The notes under the pieces: model-generated
What the model saw: only the letters and a program-made list of their open reading frames with translations
Told to the model about the DNA's origin: nothing
The model's database searches: none
Shown: positions 42,811-51,892 of the stretch, piece by piece
Layout of the letters: every line of letters starts with the position of its first letter
Numbering within the stretch: the stretch's first letter is position 1
Position numbers and translations under genes: made by a program
From: JADJXV01 sp046328995
GTDB taxonomy: Bacteria > Bacteroidota > Ignavibacteria > Kapaibacteriales > UBA961
NCBI GenBank assembly: GCA_046328995.1
Contig: JAXLVN010000001.1
Span: forward strand, 1,302,001 to 1,366,000
Direction of reading: 5' to 3'
Length of the DNA stretch: 64,000 nucleotides

Positions 42811-44820
42811 ATGATGAATCGTTTTTTTACTGTATTTCTGCCGTGTGGACTTCTCATCTATGCTCTTTTTATACAAGGAACATGCATAGAACTCCACAGC
42901 CAGCCTCTTGCTGTGTCCGATATTGACATATCGTTGGATTCCCTGCTGTCAATACCGTTGAATACGGCTACCAAATCATGGCAAAAGACCAAAGAAACAC
43001 CGGCCTCCGTGACGATTATTACCGATAAAGATATTTCGAGGTTTGGGTACAAGACCCTCGAAGATGTACTCCGCAGTGTCCGCAGTTTTTATATAAGCAA
43101 CGACCGTAATTATAGTTATATCGGTATTCGCGGATTTAGCAGACCCACCGACTACAACAATCGTATTCTCCTCTTGCTCAACGGGCAGACAATGAATGAG
43201 AATGTGTATGGTGCAGCGCCATTCGGTAATGAATTCCCTCTTTCACCGTATCTGATCCAACGGATAGAAATAGTGCGCGGACCAAGCTCGGTCGTCTATG
43301 GGACGGGTGCGATGTTCGCTACCGTAAACATTGTCACCAAGACGGGTTCGGCAATCAATCAGCTACAGGCGACAGCTGAAATCGGCAGCTTTGACCAAAA
43401 AATACTCAGTGCTCAGTATGGCAATACTATTGCTGATGTTGACTTCTCGGTCGCTGCACGCATGGGTGATAATGGTGGTCAACGCTTGTATTTTGATGAA
43501 TTCAGGACAGACAGTCTCACCCGCGGCATGAGCAGTGAAGCTGCAGATGCCGAACGGTTTTACAGCATCACGGCGACAGCCAAGTATCAGCATTGGTCGT
43601 TGCAGCTGTTCAATTCATGGCGGCAAAAACATATCCCGACGGCACCATGGAGTACTCGTTTCAACGACTCAAGGCAGCAAGCGATTGATGCGTATTTTGC
43701 CGCCCAAGTGCAGCATACGCATGATTTTTCGCCCAAGGTTTCGCTTGCGAATCGCCTGTATTTTCAGCGCTACCATTATGAAGGCAGCTATCCGTATGAA
43801 AATTATGTATCCGACGAAGCTACGACGAGTAATTCTCTGGGTGGCGAATCCCTCCTTCGATGGGATTTATCGGCAAATAATCGTTTTGTAGCTGGACTTG
43901 AATACCGGTCTAATTTTATGGTAAAAATGAATTTTATGCCCACCGATTCGAGTGTTTTCAACGTAAATTCACCCTTTAGCATGTTCTCTACTTTTATCAC
44001 CGATGAGTTTCAGATCACAAAAGATATTGCGATAACAGCAGGATTTCGCTTCGATGACTACTCTTGGGCAGGAATGAGCGCGATTACGCCCCGACTTGCG
44101 GTGGTCTATAATGCAGGTGATAATACGACTCTCAAGCTGCTCTACGGTTCGGGGTTCCGCGCGCCGAATGTCTATGAAATGTATTATCATGATATCCCCT
44201 CCGGTGCCAAAATGAGCGAGAATCTCCGACCGGAGCGCGGGCGGACTATAGAACTTGTCGGTGAACAGCAGATTGATGAGGATCTCTATGTCGTCGGCTC
44301 ATTGTACAGATTTTCTACGATGAATCTTATCGATGTAGAATTGGACCCGGTCGATTCGATGACACAGTATCGTAATTCGGCGTCTAATGTGGCATATGGG
44401 GTAGAAGTCGAAGCGAACCTACGGCTTACGAACGGGTTACGGTGTTATGCCAGTGTCAGCTATCAGCATCTTCGTACCTCTTTCGATTCGTTACTGACCA
44501 ATTCACCGGAAGCTGTCGTAAAATGCGGTATCGCAGTCCCTATTGCCTCGATTTTGACAGCATCATTGGATGCAATGTATGAGACCTCTCGCCTGACCAC
44601 TAAGTTCGACAATTCCGGTACGACCATTTCTACTAAGCCATTTACGCTTGTCAATTTCACTGTCAATACCATGCCGTTGTGGTCGAGTGTCTCCTGTTCG
44701 CTTCAGATTCGTAATCTGCTCAACACGTCCTATAGCTATCCTGGCGGTATTGAACATATAAGCCCTGCAATTTCACAAGACAAGCGTAATTTCTGGTTCT
44801 CAGTTTCCGTAGGATTATAA
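42811..44820 (+). CDS. TonB-dependent outer-membrane receptor
   Basis: A 669-residue receptor with a signal peptide (about 1-30). The plug (about 60-170) begins KETPASVTIITDKDISRFGYKTLEDVLRS and contains IGIRGFS and RIEIVRGPSSVVYGTGAMFATVNIVTK, the classical plug signature. The remainder is a 22-strand barrel. There is no N-terminal signalling extension or SusC-type domain. Together with the YfiR-family and histidine kinase genes immediately downstream, this is the recurrent TonB receptor-YfiR-kinase set, thought to link ligand binding at the outer membrane to signalling. The ligand is unknown; iron chelates and vitamin B12 are the usual substrates. Confidence 0.93.
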   Translation: MMNRFFTVFLPCGLLIYALFIQGTCIELHSQPLAVSDIDISLDSLLSIPLNTATKSWQKTKETPASVTIITDKDISRFGYKTLEDVLRSVRSFYISNDRNYSYIGIRGFSRPTDYNNRILLLLNGQTMNENVYGAAPFGNEFPLSPYLIQRIEIVRGPSSVVYGTGAMFATVNIVTKTGSAINQLQATAEIGSFDQKILSAQYGNTIADVDFSVAARMGDNGGQRLYFDEFRTDSLTRGMSSEAADAERFYSITATAKYQHWSLQLFNSWRQKHIPTAPWSTRFNDSRQQAIDAYFAAQVQHTHDFSPKVSLANRLYFQRYHYEGSYPYENYVSDEATTSNSLGGESLLRWDLSANNRFVAGLEYRSNFMVKMNFMPTDSSVFNVNSPFSMFSTFITDEFQITKDIAITAGFRFDDYSWAGMSAITPRLAVVYNAGDNTTLKLLYGSGFRAPNVYEMYYHDIPSGAKMSENLRPERGRTIELVGEQQIDEDLYVVGSLYRFSTMNLIDVELDPVDSMTQYRNSASNVAYGVEVEANLRLTNGLRCYASVSYQHLRTSFDSLLTNSPEAVVKCGIAVPIASILTASLDAMYETSRLTTKFDNSGTTISTKPFTLVNFTVNTMPLWSSVSCSLQIRNLLNTSYSYPGGIEHISPAISQDKRNFWFSVSVGL

Positions 44821-44823
44821 CAT

Positions 44824-45423
44824 ATGAGCCCGATCAGTCCATATCGTCGGTGGCTATTGCACATGATTGCATTCATGGCAATGCTCTGTGGTATGCTTAC
44901 TCATAGCATTGCTCAGGAAACAGCGATCTCGGTCTCGTCGCATGTGCCGATACTCTGTAAAGTGCTTTCTTTTGACAGGAATCTCAAGCAGCAGTCCCGC
45001 GGCGTCATTACCATCGGGGTGGTCTATCAAAGTAAATTCCGTGTATCACTTAATACTGTCAATGACCTACAACGCTATTTTACCGAGAATCCTGTGAAGA
45101 TTTCGGGTCAGCAGGTAGTGCTTAAACTCATTGATATATCTGAGGACAACCTGAATACGGTCCTCAATTCTGACAACTTCACCGTCCTCTATATCGCTCC
45201 TCTCCGCGCGTATAATGTAGCGAATCTGCATTTGGTATGTTCTTCCAAAAAAATACGCACCATTACCGGCGTTCCGGAATATGTCGAGGCCGGCATCTCC
45301 GTCGGGGTGGGCACAAAGGGCAATCAAGCCGAGATTATCATTAACCGCACATCGAGCATCAGCGAAGGTGCAGACTTTTCGGCTCAATTATTAAAGCTGG
45401 CCAGAATTATCGAAGAGAAGTGA
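44824..45423 (+). CDS. YfiR-family (DUF4154) periplasmic protein
   Basis: A 199-residue exported protein with signal peptide MSPISPYRRWLLHMIAFMAM...THSIAQ (about 1-31). The DUF4154/YfiR fold is seen in ITIGVVYQSKFRVSL, then VLYIAPLRAYNVANL, and GISVGVGTKGNQAEIIINRTSS near the end. YfiR represses a membrane partner in Pseudomonas. The gene starts three bases after the TonB receptor stop, and its stop overlaps by one base the start of the histidine kinase gene, so the three are strongly coupled. A role as the periplasmic sensor of the pair is inferred. Confidence 0.88.
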   Translation: MSPISPYRRWLLHMIAFMAMLCGMLTHSIAQETAISVSSHVPILCKVLSFDRNLKQQSRGVITIGVVYQSKFRVSLNTVNDLQRYFTENPVKISGQQVVLKLIDISEDNLNTVLNSDNFTVLYIAPLRAYNVANLHLVCSSKKIRTITGVPEYVEAGISVGVGTKGNQAEIIINRTSSISEGADFSAQLLKLARIIEEK

Positions 45424-46865
45424 TGAAAAAATTATCCCTGCATATGCTATTTTCGATGCTGAATAAAACATCTATCCGCATGAAGCTTGTATTTTTGTTT
45501 AGCGGGTTCATAGCGTCTATATCTGTAGGTCTGATTCTGATACTCCCTGCCAAGCTCGAAGATGAAGCACTCACCACAGTCGCCAATTTATCGAAGACAA
45601 TGAGCGAAATGGCATCGAATAATATAAGCTCAGCTATATTTTTTGGCGATGAGCAAGTCATCAAAGACGAATTACACACCATTCATAAATCGAGTACAAT
45701 TACGTTCATGGTTGTCAGAGATACTGCCGGAACAATACTCGGTGAAATAGATTACGACAAAGTAAAGGGTACGGATTTTGACGGTCGAATCGATACGTCA
45801 GGCGTCTCGACCGATGGCAATGTATATTGTGTGGTGCAGCCCATCAAGCATGAAGGTGTCATCATCGGCAAGCTCTCGCTCGGTGTGTCGATAGAATCGA
45901 TCCGTGAGCAGCTCAACAGCACGAAAAAGAATTTTCTGATAATCGTATTTGTTCTCTTTATTATCGGTTCCGTTCTCATCTATTCCTTTAGTCAATTCAT
46001 CACTAATTCTCTTCGCTCGGTCGTAGAATCGGCTCTTATAATTACCTCCGGCGACCTCTCACACCGTGCGTCCGTCGGCTCGCAGGATGAGATCGGACAT
46101 TTAGCCGCTGCTTTCAACACGATGGTCGATAATTTACAAAAAGCACTGATTAAAGAACGGGATATGCGGATTTTGAAGACACGATTCGTCAATACCATCT
46201 CTCATGAATTCCGCACGCCATTAACGGGAATCACCATTTCGGCAGAAATTATTGAGCATTACGATGAGATACTGTCGAAAGACCAAAAACTCCAGGAAAT
46301 TCACAAAATCAAAAATAGAGTCAATGAGCTCACCGACCTGATGGACGATTTTCTCCTCCACAGCACGGTCGAAACCCTCCGTGACTTTTTCTCGATTACG
46401 CCTATAAATTTCAGGCAGATACTAGAGCATTCAATAGATGATATCCGCCGGATTGCACAGGATGAGGAAATCACGCTCAATGTGCATTTGACCGAGCAAG
46501 ATTTCATCATCGACGGCGATGCCAATATCCTGCATTATGTCTGCAGCAGTTTGCTGTCGAACGCCGTAAAATTTTCTCATCGAGGATCTTCGATCAATGT
46601 ATCGCTTGCCTATGTACCCGAACAGGAGTCGCTTGCTCTCACCATCGAAGACTCCGGCATCGGTATTCCGGAGTCGGATATCGATTTCATTTTCACACAA
46701 TTTTACCGCGGCTCCAATACCGCCGAAATCCCGGGCACCGGGATCGGTCTGTCCATCAGCAAAGAGTTTATCGACCTCCATCATGGTACGATAAGCGCTC
46801 AAAGTACCCTCCATCACGGCTCTACATTCACTGTTATAATCCCCGTGAGCCACAAAAAAAACTAA
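45423..46865 (+). CDS. Membrane-bound sensor histidine kinase with HAMP domain
   Basis: A 480-residue histidine kinase. The first membrane segment (about residues 22-43) and a second (about 158-180) enclose a periplasmic loop of about 110 residues. HAMP (about 180-235) has LRSVVESALIITSGDLSHRAS. HisKA carries H261 in SHEFRTPLTGI, and HATPase_c has NAVKFSH, EDSGIGIP, GTGIGLSIS. The start is the ATG overlapping the YfiR stop by one base (TGATG). It is the cytoplasmic output of the TonB-receptor/YfiR trio. No response-regulator gene follows, so the partner is elsewhere. Confidence 0.93.
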   Translation: MKKLSLHMLFSMLNKTSIRMKLVFLFSGFIASISVGLILILPAKLEDEALTTVANLSKTMSEMASNNISSAIFFGDEQVIKDELHTIHKSSTITFMVVRDTAGTILGEIDYDKVKGTDFDGRIDTSGVSTDGNVYCVVQPIKHEGVIIGKLSLGVSIESIREQLNSTKKNFLIIVFVLFIIGSVLIYSFSQFITNSLRSVVESALIITSGDLSHRASVGSQDEIGHLAAAFNTMVDNLQKALIKERDMRILKTRFVNTISHEFRTPLTGITISAEIIEHYDEILSKDQKLQEIHKIKNRVNELTDLMDDFLLHSTVETLRDFFSITPINFRQILEHSIDDIRRIAQDEEITLNVHLTEQDFIIDGDANILHYVCSSLLSNAVKFSHRGSSINVSLAYVPEQESLALTIEDSGIGIPESDIDFIFTQFYRGSNTAEIPGTGIGLSISKEFIDLHHGTISAQSTLHHGSTFTVIIPVSHKKN

Positions 46866-46916
46866 GCTTCTGATGATTTCAGGGGCGCCGGTGTATTCTG
46901 CGAGCAAGTTTTCTTG

Positions 46917-46924
46917 TAATTTTG
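46917..46924 (+). promoter_or_regulatory. Candidate promoter -7 element TAATTTTG for kgd
   Basis: TAATTTTG (TAnnTTTG) lies 35 bases before the ATG at 46959. The -33 region is weak. Confidence 0.4.
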
Positions 46925-46958
46925 TACTCATTATTTGTCAAACTACCCCTACTTCTTT

Positions 46959-49900
46959 ATGCTAACTCTTAATTCTGCCTACATTGATGAAATGTACGCC
47001 GATTATCTCCGCGACCCCGACTCGGTTGACCAGCAATGGAAAATCTATTTTCAGCAGCAATATTCAAGCACGTCAGGCAATGGTACCGCAACGCCAACGA
47101 GCGGCTCCAATGGTGTTTCACAGAATGGCACGCCTGCTGCGGCAAGCGCGCAACCTGTTGTAATTCCACCACCTCCAGCCGTTACGCTGCCTGTGCCGCC
47201 TCCTGCTCCTCCGGCAGCTGCTCCGAGCCCCGTGGCACCGCCCAAAAGCAGCGTCACACTTGGCGCCGGAGATACAGCGGAGCCGATGAGTGGCATCACG
47301 GCAAAAATCGCCGAGAACATGATTCATAGTCTGAACGTCCCCACCGCTACCTCCGTTCGCTCCATCCCGGTCAAAGTATTAGAAGAAAACCGCCGTTTGA
47401 TTAATAAATACCTCGCGAGTCAACGTCGCCCCAAAGTAAGCTTTACGCATATTCTCGCATGGGGTATTGTCAAAGCGCTCATCAAGTATCCCCAATTAAA
47501 TGACGCATTTGCGATGGTGAACGGTCAGCCGACGCGTATTAAACGGTCGTCCATCAATATCGGTCTTGCTGCCGACACGACCCGCAAAGACGGTTCGCGG
47601 TTGCTCGTCGTCCCAAGTGTAAAAAATTCCCAAACGCTTAATTTTTCAGAATTTTGCAGAAATTACGACGACCTGATAGCCAAAGCGCGCACCGGTAAGC
47701 TGAGCTTAGATGAGCTCATGGGCGCATCCGTTTCGCTGACGAATCCCGGCACAATCGGCACGGTCGCTTCGATTCCCCGCTTGATGGAAGGTCAGGGACT
47801 CATTATCGCTTCGGGCGCAATTGAATATCCCGCCGAATTCATGGCCGTCATGCCGGATGTACTCTCGACACTCGCAATCAGCAAGGTTATTACACTGACA
47901 AGCACGTATGACCACCGTATTATTCAGGGTGCAGAGTCAGGTGAATTCCTTGCCTATCTTCATAAATTACTCATTGGCGAAGAACGCTTTTATGATCAAA
48001 TCTTTGCGACGCTCCGTATCCCGTATGAACCCATGAAATGGAGTATGGACAAGCGTCTCAATCCTTTTGGCTCCCAAGATGAACTCGAAAAATTGGACAA
48101 AGAGGCCTGCGTCGCCCAAATGATTCATGCTTACCGCGTTCGTGGTCACTTACTTTCCAATATCAACCCTCTTGGACTGCAGTCCTATTATTATCCTGAG
48201 CTCGATCCTGCTCATTATGGCTTTACAATCTGGGATCTTGATCGCGAATTTGATACCGGTGGCGTTGGTGGTCTTAACCGTGCACCACTCCGCGATATCA
48301 TCGATATTCTCCGTGATACGTATTGCGGCAAGATTGCTATCGAATATATGTACATCCAGGATCCTGAAAAGAAAGAATGGGTACAAAAGCGTATCGAACC
48401 CAACCATTTTTCGACAAAGCTTCCGAAGGACGAGAAAATTCACACCTATCGTAAACTCATTGAGGCAGAAGCATTTGAGCAGTATTTGCAGACAAAATAC
48501 ATTGGTGCAAAGCGCTTTTCTCTGGAAGGTGGCGAGACGACAATTACATTTTTAGACAAAATTCTCGAATTATCCGCCACAGCCCAAATGCATGCCTGCG
48601 TCATCGGCATGGCACACCGCGGCCGGCTCAATGTACTCGCCAATATCCTGGAAAAACCCTACGAAAAAATCTTCGATGAATTCGAAGGTAATTATAATGT
48701 TGAGTCGTTTCAGGGTTCGGGCGATGTGAAATATCACTTAGGCGCAAAAGGTGAATTTATCTCCCGCTTAAATGAAAAAATTAATGTCATTCTCGCGCCA
48801 AATCCAAGCCACTTGGAGGCCGTCAACCCGGTCGTCGAAGGTATGGCCCGCGCAATGGATGACGCAATTCAAGATAAGACATGTTCGCAATCGGTGCCGG
48901 TGCTTATCCATGGCGATGCGGCATTTGCCGGCCAGGGAATTGTTCCGGAAACACTTAATTTATCGAGACTTGCCGGCTATCGTACCGGTGGAACGATTAA
49001 TGTCATTATTAATAATCAAATCGGTTTTACGACTTCCCCCGATGATGCGCGCTCGACGACATATGCGTCAGACATCGCAAAAATGCTGCAGGTGCCGATT
49101 CTCCATGTCAATGGCGACGACCCGGAAGCTGTGCGCACAGCCGCGCTATTTGCCTTCGAATACCGCCAAAAATTCAATGATGATGTGATTGTCGATATTA
49201 TATGTTACCGTAAATGGGGACATAACGAAGCCGACGAACCCGGCTATACGCAGCCATTACTCTACAAAAAAATCAAGATTCAAACGCCAGTCCGCCAGCT
49301 GTACCGTCAGCAATTACTGGAAGAAAAAGCTCTTACCAGCGAAGAACTCGACAGCTTGAGCGGTGAATTCAAGCAGGAATTGAACGAAGCATTTGCAGAC
49401 CGAACGGTAGAAACGACCTTTACAACCAATAAATTCATCAATGACGGCGCTGATATTTTTGCAAAAGTACCGACATCGCTTTCGTCAGAAATCTTGCATT
49501 CCATTGTTTCCAAAATCACCGCCGTTCCTTCCGGCTTTACGCCGAATCCGAAGGTCGTCGATCTGCTCGTGCGTCGCAGTAAGATGCTTGATTCAGAGAC
49601 ACCTGCGATAGATTGGGCAATGGGCGAGGCACTCGCATTCGGCTCGATGCTGCTAGACCAAAAGACCGTTCGCATGTCGGGTCAGGATTGCGGACGCGGT
49701 ACATTCAGTCATCGCCATGCTATTCTCCATGATTATAATACCGAAGAACAGCTCATTCTGCTCAATCATCTCTCTGAGGATCAAGCGCATTTGTGGCTGT
49801 ATAATAGTCCGCTGTCAGAATTCGCTGTGCTTGGATTTGAATATGGATACAGCGCGATTTCAACCGATGGTCTCACGCTGTGGGAAGCGCAATTCGGTGA

Positions 49901-50633
49901 TTTTACGAATGGCGCACAGGTGATTATCGATCAGTTTATTTCGAGTGCCGAGGAAAAATGGGGACAAGTGTCGAATCTGACGATGCTGCTGCCGCATGGG
50001 TACGAAGGTCAAGGCCCTGAACACTCCAGCGCGCGCCTCGAACGCTTCCTGCAGCTTTGCGCTGAAGATAATATGTTCGTCTGCAACTTCACGACTCCCG
50101 CTCAATACTTCCACGCTCTCCGCCGCCAAGTCTATGCGCCGTATAGAAAACCGATGATTGTTATGTCGCCGAAAGGTATTCTGCGTCAGCCGATATCGGT
50201 GCTGTCGGAATTCACGGATCGTCAATTTGAGGAAATCATTGATGATCAGGCAATTACGAATCCTGATACAGTACGGAGAGTGATATTCTGTTCGGGTAAA
50301 GTCTATTACGACCTCCTCGCCGAACGCACGAAAATCGAAGCGCATGATGTGGCAATTGTACGTGTGGAACAGTTATATCCATTCCACGAGCAGCGCGCAG
50401 CCGCGATTTTGGAACGCTATCCGAAGGCGCAGACAGTAGTTTGGGCGCAGGAAGAACCGAAAAACATGGGCAGTTGGAGCTTTATCGCGCCACGCATTGC
50501 ACCGATCCTTCGGGGCAATCAACGCCTGTGTTATGCCGGACGTAATGAAAGCGCAAGTCCTGCAGCAGGATACAGCAAAGTCCATGAACAGGAACGTCTT
50601 GCGATGCTCCGTGCAGCGTATTCGGTGGTGTAA
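46959..50633 (+). CDS. kgd: 2-oxoglutarate dehydrogenase E1 fused to E2-type acyltransferase domain (Kgd/OdhA architecture)
   Basis: A 1224-residue fusion. The N-terminal E1o helix (1-32) has YIDEMYADYLRDPDSVDQQW, then a Ala/Pro/Gly/Ser-rich linker (about 36-97). An E2-type catalytic domain (about 105-345) has MIHSLNVPTATSVRSIPVK, VSLTNPGTIGT and TSTYDHRIIQGAESGEF, holding the DHR active-site histidine with Gln in place of the usual Asp-Gly. E1 (about 360-1224) has GHGDAAFAGQG-type TPP-binding with NNQIGFTT. The architecture, order and motifs match mycobacterial Kgd. It lacks a lipoyl domain and so needs an external E2/E3. An earlier TTG start eight codons upstream is possible but would nearly touch the promoter. 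A terminator follows. Confidence 0.95.
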   Translation: MLTLNSAYIDEMYADYLRDPDSVDQQWKIYFQQQYSSTSGNGTATPTSGSNGVSQNGTPAAASAQPVVIPPPPAVTLPVPPPAPPAAAPSPVAPPKSSVTLGAGDTAEPMSGITAKIAENMIHSLNVPTATSVRSIPVKVLEENRRLINKYLASQRRPKVSFTHILAWGIVKALIKYPQLNDAFAMVNGQPTRIKRSSINIGLAADTTRKDGSRLLVVPSVKNSQTLNFSEFCRNYDDLIAKARTGKLSLDELMGASVSLTNPGTIGTVASIPRLMEGQGLIIASGAIEYPAEFMAVMPDVLSTLAISKVITLTSTYDHRIIQGAESGEFLAYLHKLLIGEERFYDQIFATLRIPYEPMKWSMDKRLNPFGSQDELEKLDKEACVAQMIHAYRVRGHLLSNINPLGLQSYYYPELDPAHYGFTIWDLDREFDTGGVGGLNRAPLRDIIDILRDTYCGKIAIEYMYIQDPEKKEWVQKRIEPNHFSTKLPKDEKIHTYRKLIEAEAFEQYLQTKYIGAKRFSLEGGETTITFLDKILELSATAQMHACVIGMAHRGRLNVLANILEKPYEKIFDEFEGNYNVESFQGSGDVKYHLGAKGEFISRLNEKINVILAPNPSHLEAVNPVVEGMARAMDDAIQDKTCSQSVPVLIHGDAAFAGQGIVPETLNLSRLAGYRTGGTINVIINNQIGFTTSPDDARSTTYASDIAKMLQVPILHVNGDDPEAVRTAALFAFEYRQKFNDDVIVDIICYRKWGHNEADEPGYTQPLLYKKIKIQTPVRQLYRQQLLEEKALTSEELDSLSGEFKQELNEAFADRTVETTFTTNKFINDGADIFAKVPTSLSSEILHSIVSKITAVPSGFTPNPKVVDLLVRRSKMLDSETPAIDWAMGEALAFGSMLLDQKTVRMSGQDCGRGTFSHRHAILHDYNTEEQLILLNHLSEDQAHLWLYNSPLSEFAVLGFEYGYSAISTDGLTLWEAQFGDFTNGAQVIIDQFISSAEEKWGQVSNLTMLLPHGYEGQGPEHSSARLERFLQLCAEDNMFVCNFTTPAQYFHALRRQVYAPYRKPMIVMSPKGILRQPISVLSEFTDRQFEEIIDDQAITNPDTVRRVIFCSGKVYYDLLAERTKIEAHDVAIVRVEQLYPFHEQRAAAILERYPKAQTVVWAQEEPKNMGSWSFIAPRIAPILRGNQRLCYAGRNESASPAAGYSKVHEQERLAMLRAAYSVV

Positions 50634-50656
50634 TTTCCCTGCAAATTTCTTCTTAC

Positions 50657-50694
50657 AAAAAAAGCCCGATATCGCTTGATATCGGGCTTTTTTT
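50657..50694 (+). terminator. Intrinsic terminator after kgd
   Basis: A perfect stem (AAGCCCGATATC, loop GCTT, GATATCGGGCTT) is flanked by A and T runs of at least seven bases. It ends the kgd transcript 24 bases past the stop. Confidence 0.95.
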
Positions 50695-50798
50695 GTGTAA
50701 AATTCTTACTATGAAATCGAGGCACTACAATTTTCACCGGTAGAATTTCGTGGTGTGGCTCCGTTGTAAAGTTAAATTATCCGAATGTACATACATAA

Positions 50799-51818
50799 AT
50801 GCCCAAATCAAAACCGCACTTCATCAATGGTAAATTCCGTAACATCCAGCATGTGAATATGTTGGGTGAAAAACGAGTACAGCTTCCGAACGAACAAAAC
50901 TACAGTTCAGGTAATGTCATGTGGCAGTTTTTTACTGCCGACAAAAAGATTCGCAGGCCTCAGCATGCATTCCCCGTTCACCGACTCACATCGGCTCAAT
51001 TTCAGCATTCCCCTTCTCACACGCTTCGCACTTGGTGGCTTGGTCATTCCTCGACCTTGCTTGAGCTTGGCGGGCGCCGGTATTTGCTCGATCCGGTTTT
51101 TTGTAAGCGGGCATCGTTCACGCAGCTTGCCGGCCCGAAACGCTTTCACCCGAGTCCGGTGGCGATCCGAGATATTCCCAACGTTGATGCCGTCATCCTC
51201 TCGCATGATCATTACGACCACATGGATTCTCACACGATGAAGCAATTATCGAGTACCAATACGCTCTTTTACGTGCCGCTCGGCGTGAAGAAAATACTCG
51301 AATCATGGGGTTGCAAACCAAATAATATCAAAGAATTAAACTGGTGGGACGAAGTAATGGATGGTCCCAATCGATTAGTCGCGACACCCGCCCGGCATTT
51401 TTCGGGACGCAGCTTGTTCAATCGGTTTGAGACATTGTGGTGTTCGTGGAGTATCCTCGGCGCCGACCAATCAGTCTTCTACTGCGGCGACAGCGGCCAC
51501 ATGGACGGTTTTCAGGACATACGTCAGGAGATTGGCACCTTCGACCTGACGATCATGCCGATTGGCGCCTATCATCCTGCATGGCGGGATATTCATACCA
51601 ATGCCGAAGAGGCGCATGATGCGCATATTACCTTGGGTGGCAAGGTGATGCTGCCGGTCCATTGGGGTACGTTTGATTTGGCGCTCCACCCATGGGATGA
51701 GCCGATTGAACATCTCCTCGAGCTCTCTCAAAAAGCGAAAACAACGATAACGACCCCGCAAATCGGCGAGGAGATTAATTTCCAGAATCTTCAGCGAAGT
51801 CCTTGGTGGAGAAAATAG
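50799..51818 (+). CDS. Metallo-beta-lactamase-fold hydrolase, NAPE-PLD/UlaG-like
   Basis: A 339-residue MBL-fold protein. The metal motif is H136-D-H138-Y-D140-H141 (SHDHYDHMD). Later ligands are a His in the ARHFSGRS motif, Asp in FYCGDSGHMDGF, and a C-terminal His (LPVHWGTFDL). The N-terminal TWWLGHSSTLLEL and LLDPVF strand are typical of the group that contains N-acyl-phosphatidylethanolamine phospholipase D and UlaG lactonases. The reaction is unknown; phosphodiester and lactone hydrolysis are both possible. There is no signal peptide. It is flanked by its own terminator. Confidence 0.9.
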   Translation: MPKSKPHFINGKFRNIQHVNMLGEKRVQLPNEQNYSSGNVMWQFFTADKKIRRPQHAFPVHRLTSAQFQHSPSHTLRTWWLGHSSTLLELGGRRYLLDPVFCKRASFTQLAGPKRFHPSPVAIRDIPNVDAVILSHDHYDHMDSHTMKQLSSTNTLFYVPLGVKKILESWGCKPNNIKELNWWDEVMDGPNRLVATPARHFSGRSLFNRFETLWCSWSILGADQSVFYCGDSGHMDGFQDIRQEIGTFDLTIMPIGAYHPAWRDIHTNAEEAHDAHITLGGKVMLPVHWGTFDLALHPWDEPIEHLLELSQKAKTTITTPQIGEEINFQNLQRSPWWRK

Positions 51819-51836
51819 TTAAGCATGACAAATTAA

Positions 51837-51868
51837 AACAGCCCGTGATGAATGCATCACGGGCTGTT
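51837..51868. terminator. Intrinsic terminator, convergent
   Basis: A perfect 14-base stem (AACAGCCCGTGATG, loop AATG, CATCACGGGCTGTT). It separates the MBL gene from the convergent T9SS cargo gene and could end both. Confidence 0.9.
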
Positions 51869-51892
51869 TATGTTTTTGGAGAATTCTCCCTA

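Noticed and set aside
46935..46958. TTG start for kgd
   Set aside because: It lies almost at the expected transcription start, and the ATG at 46959 aligns with the E1o N-terminus.
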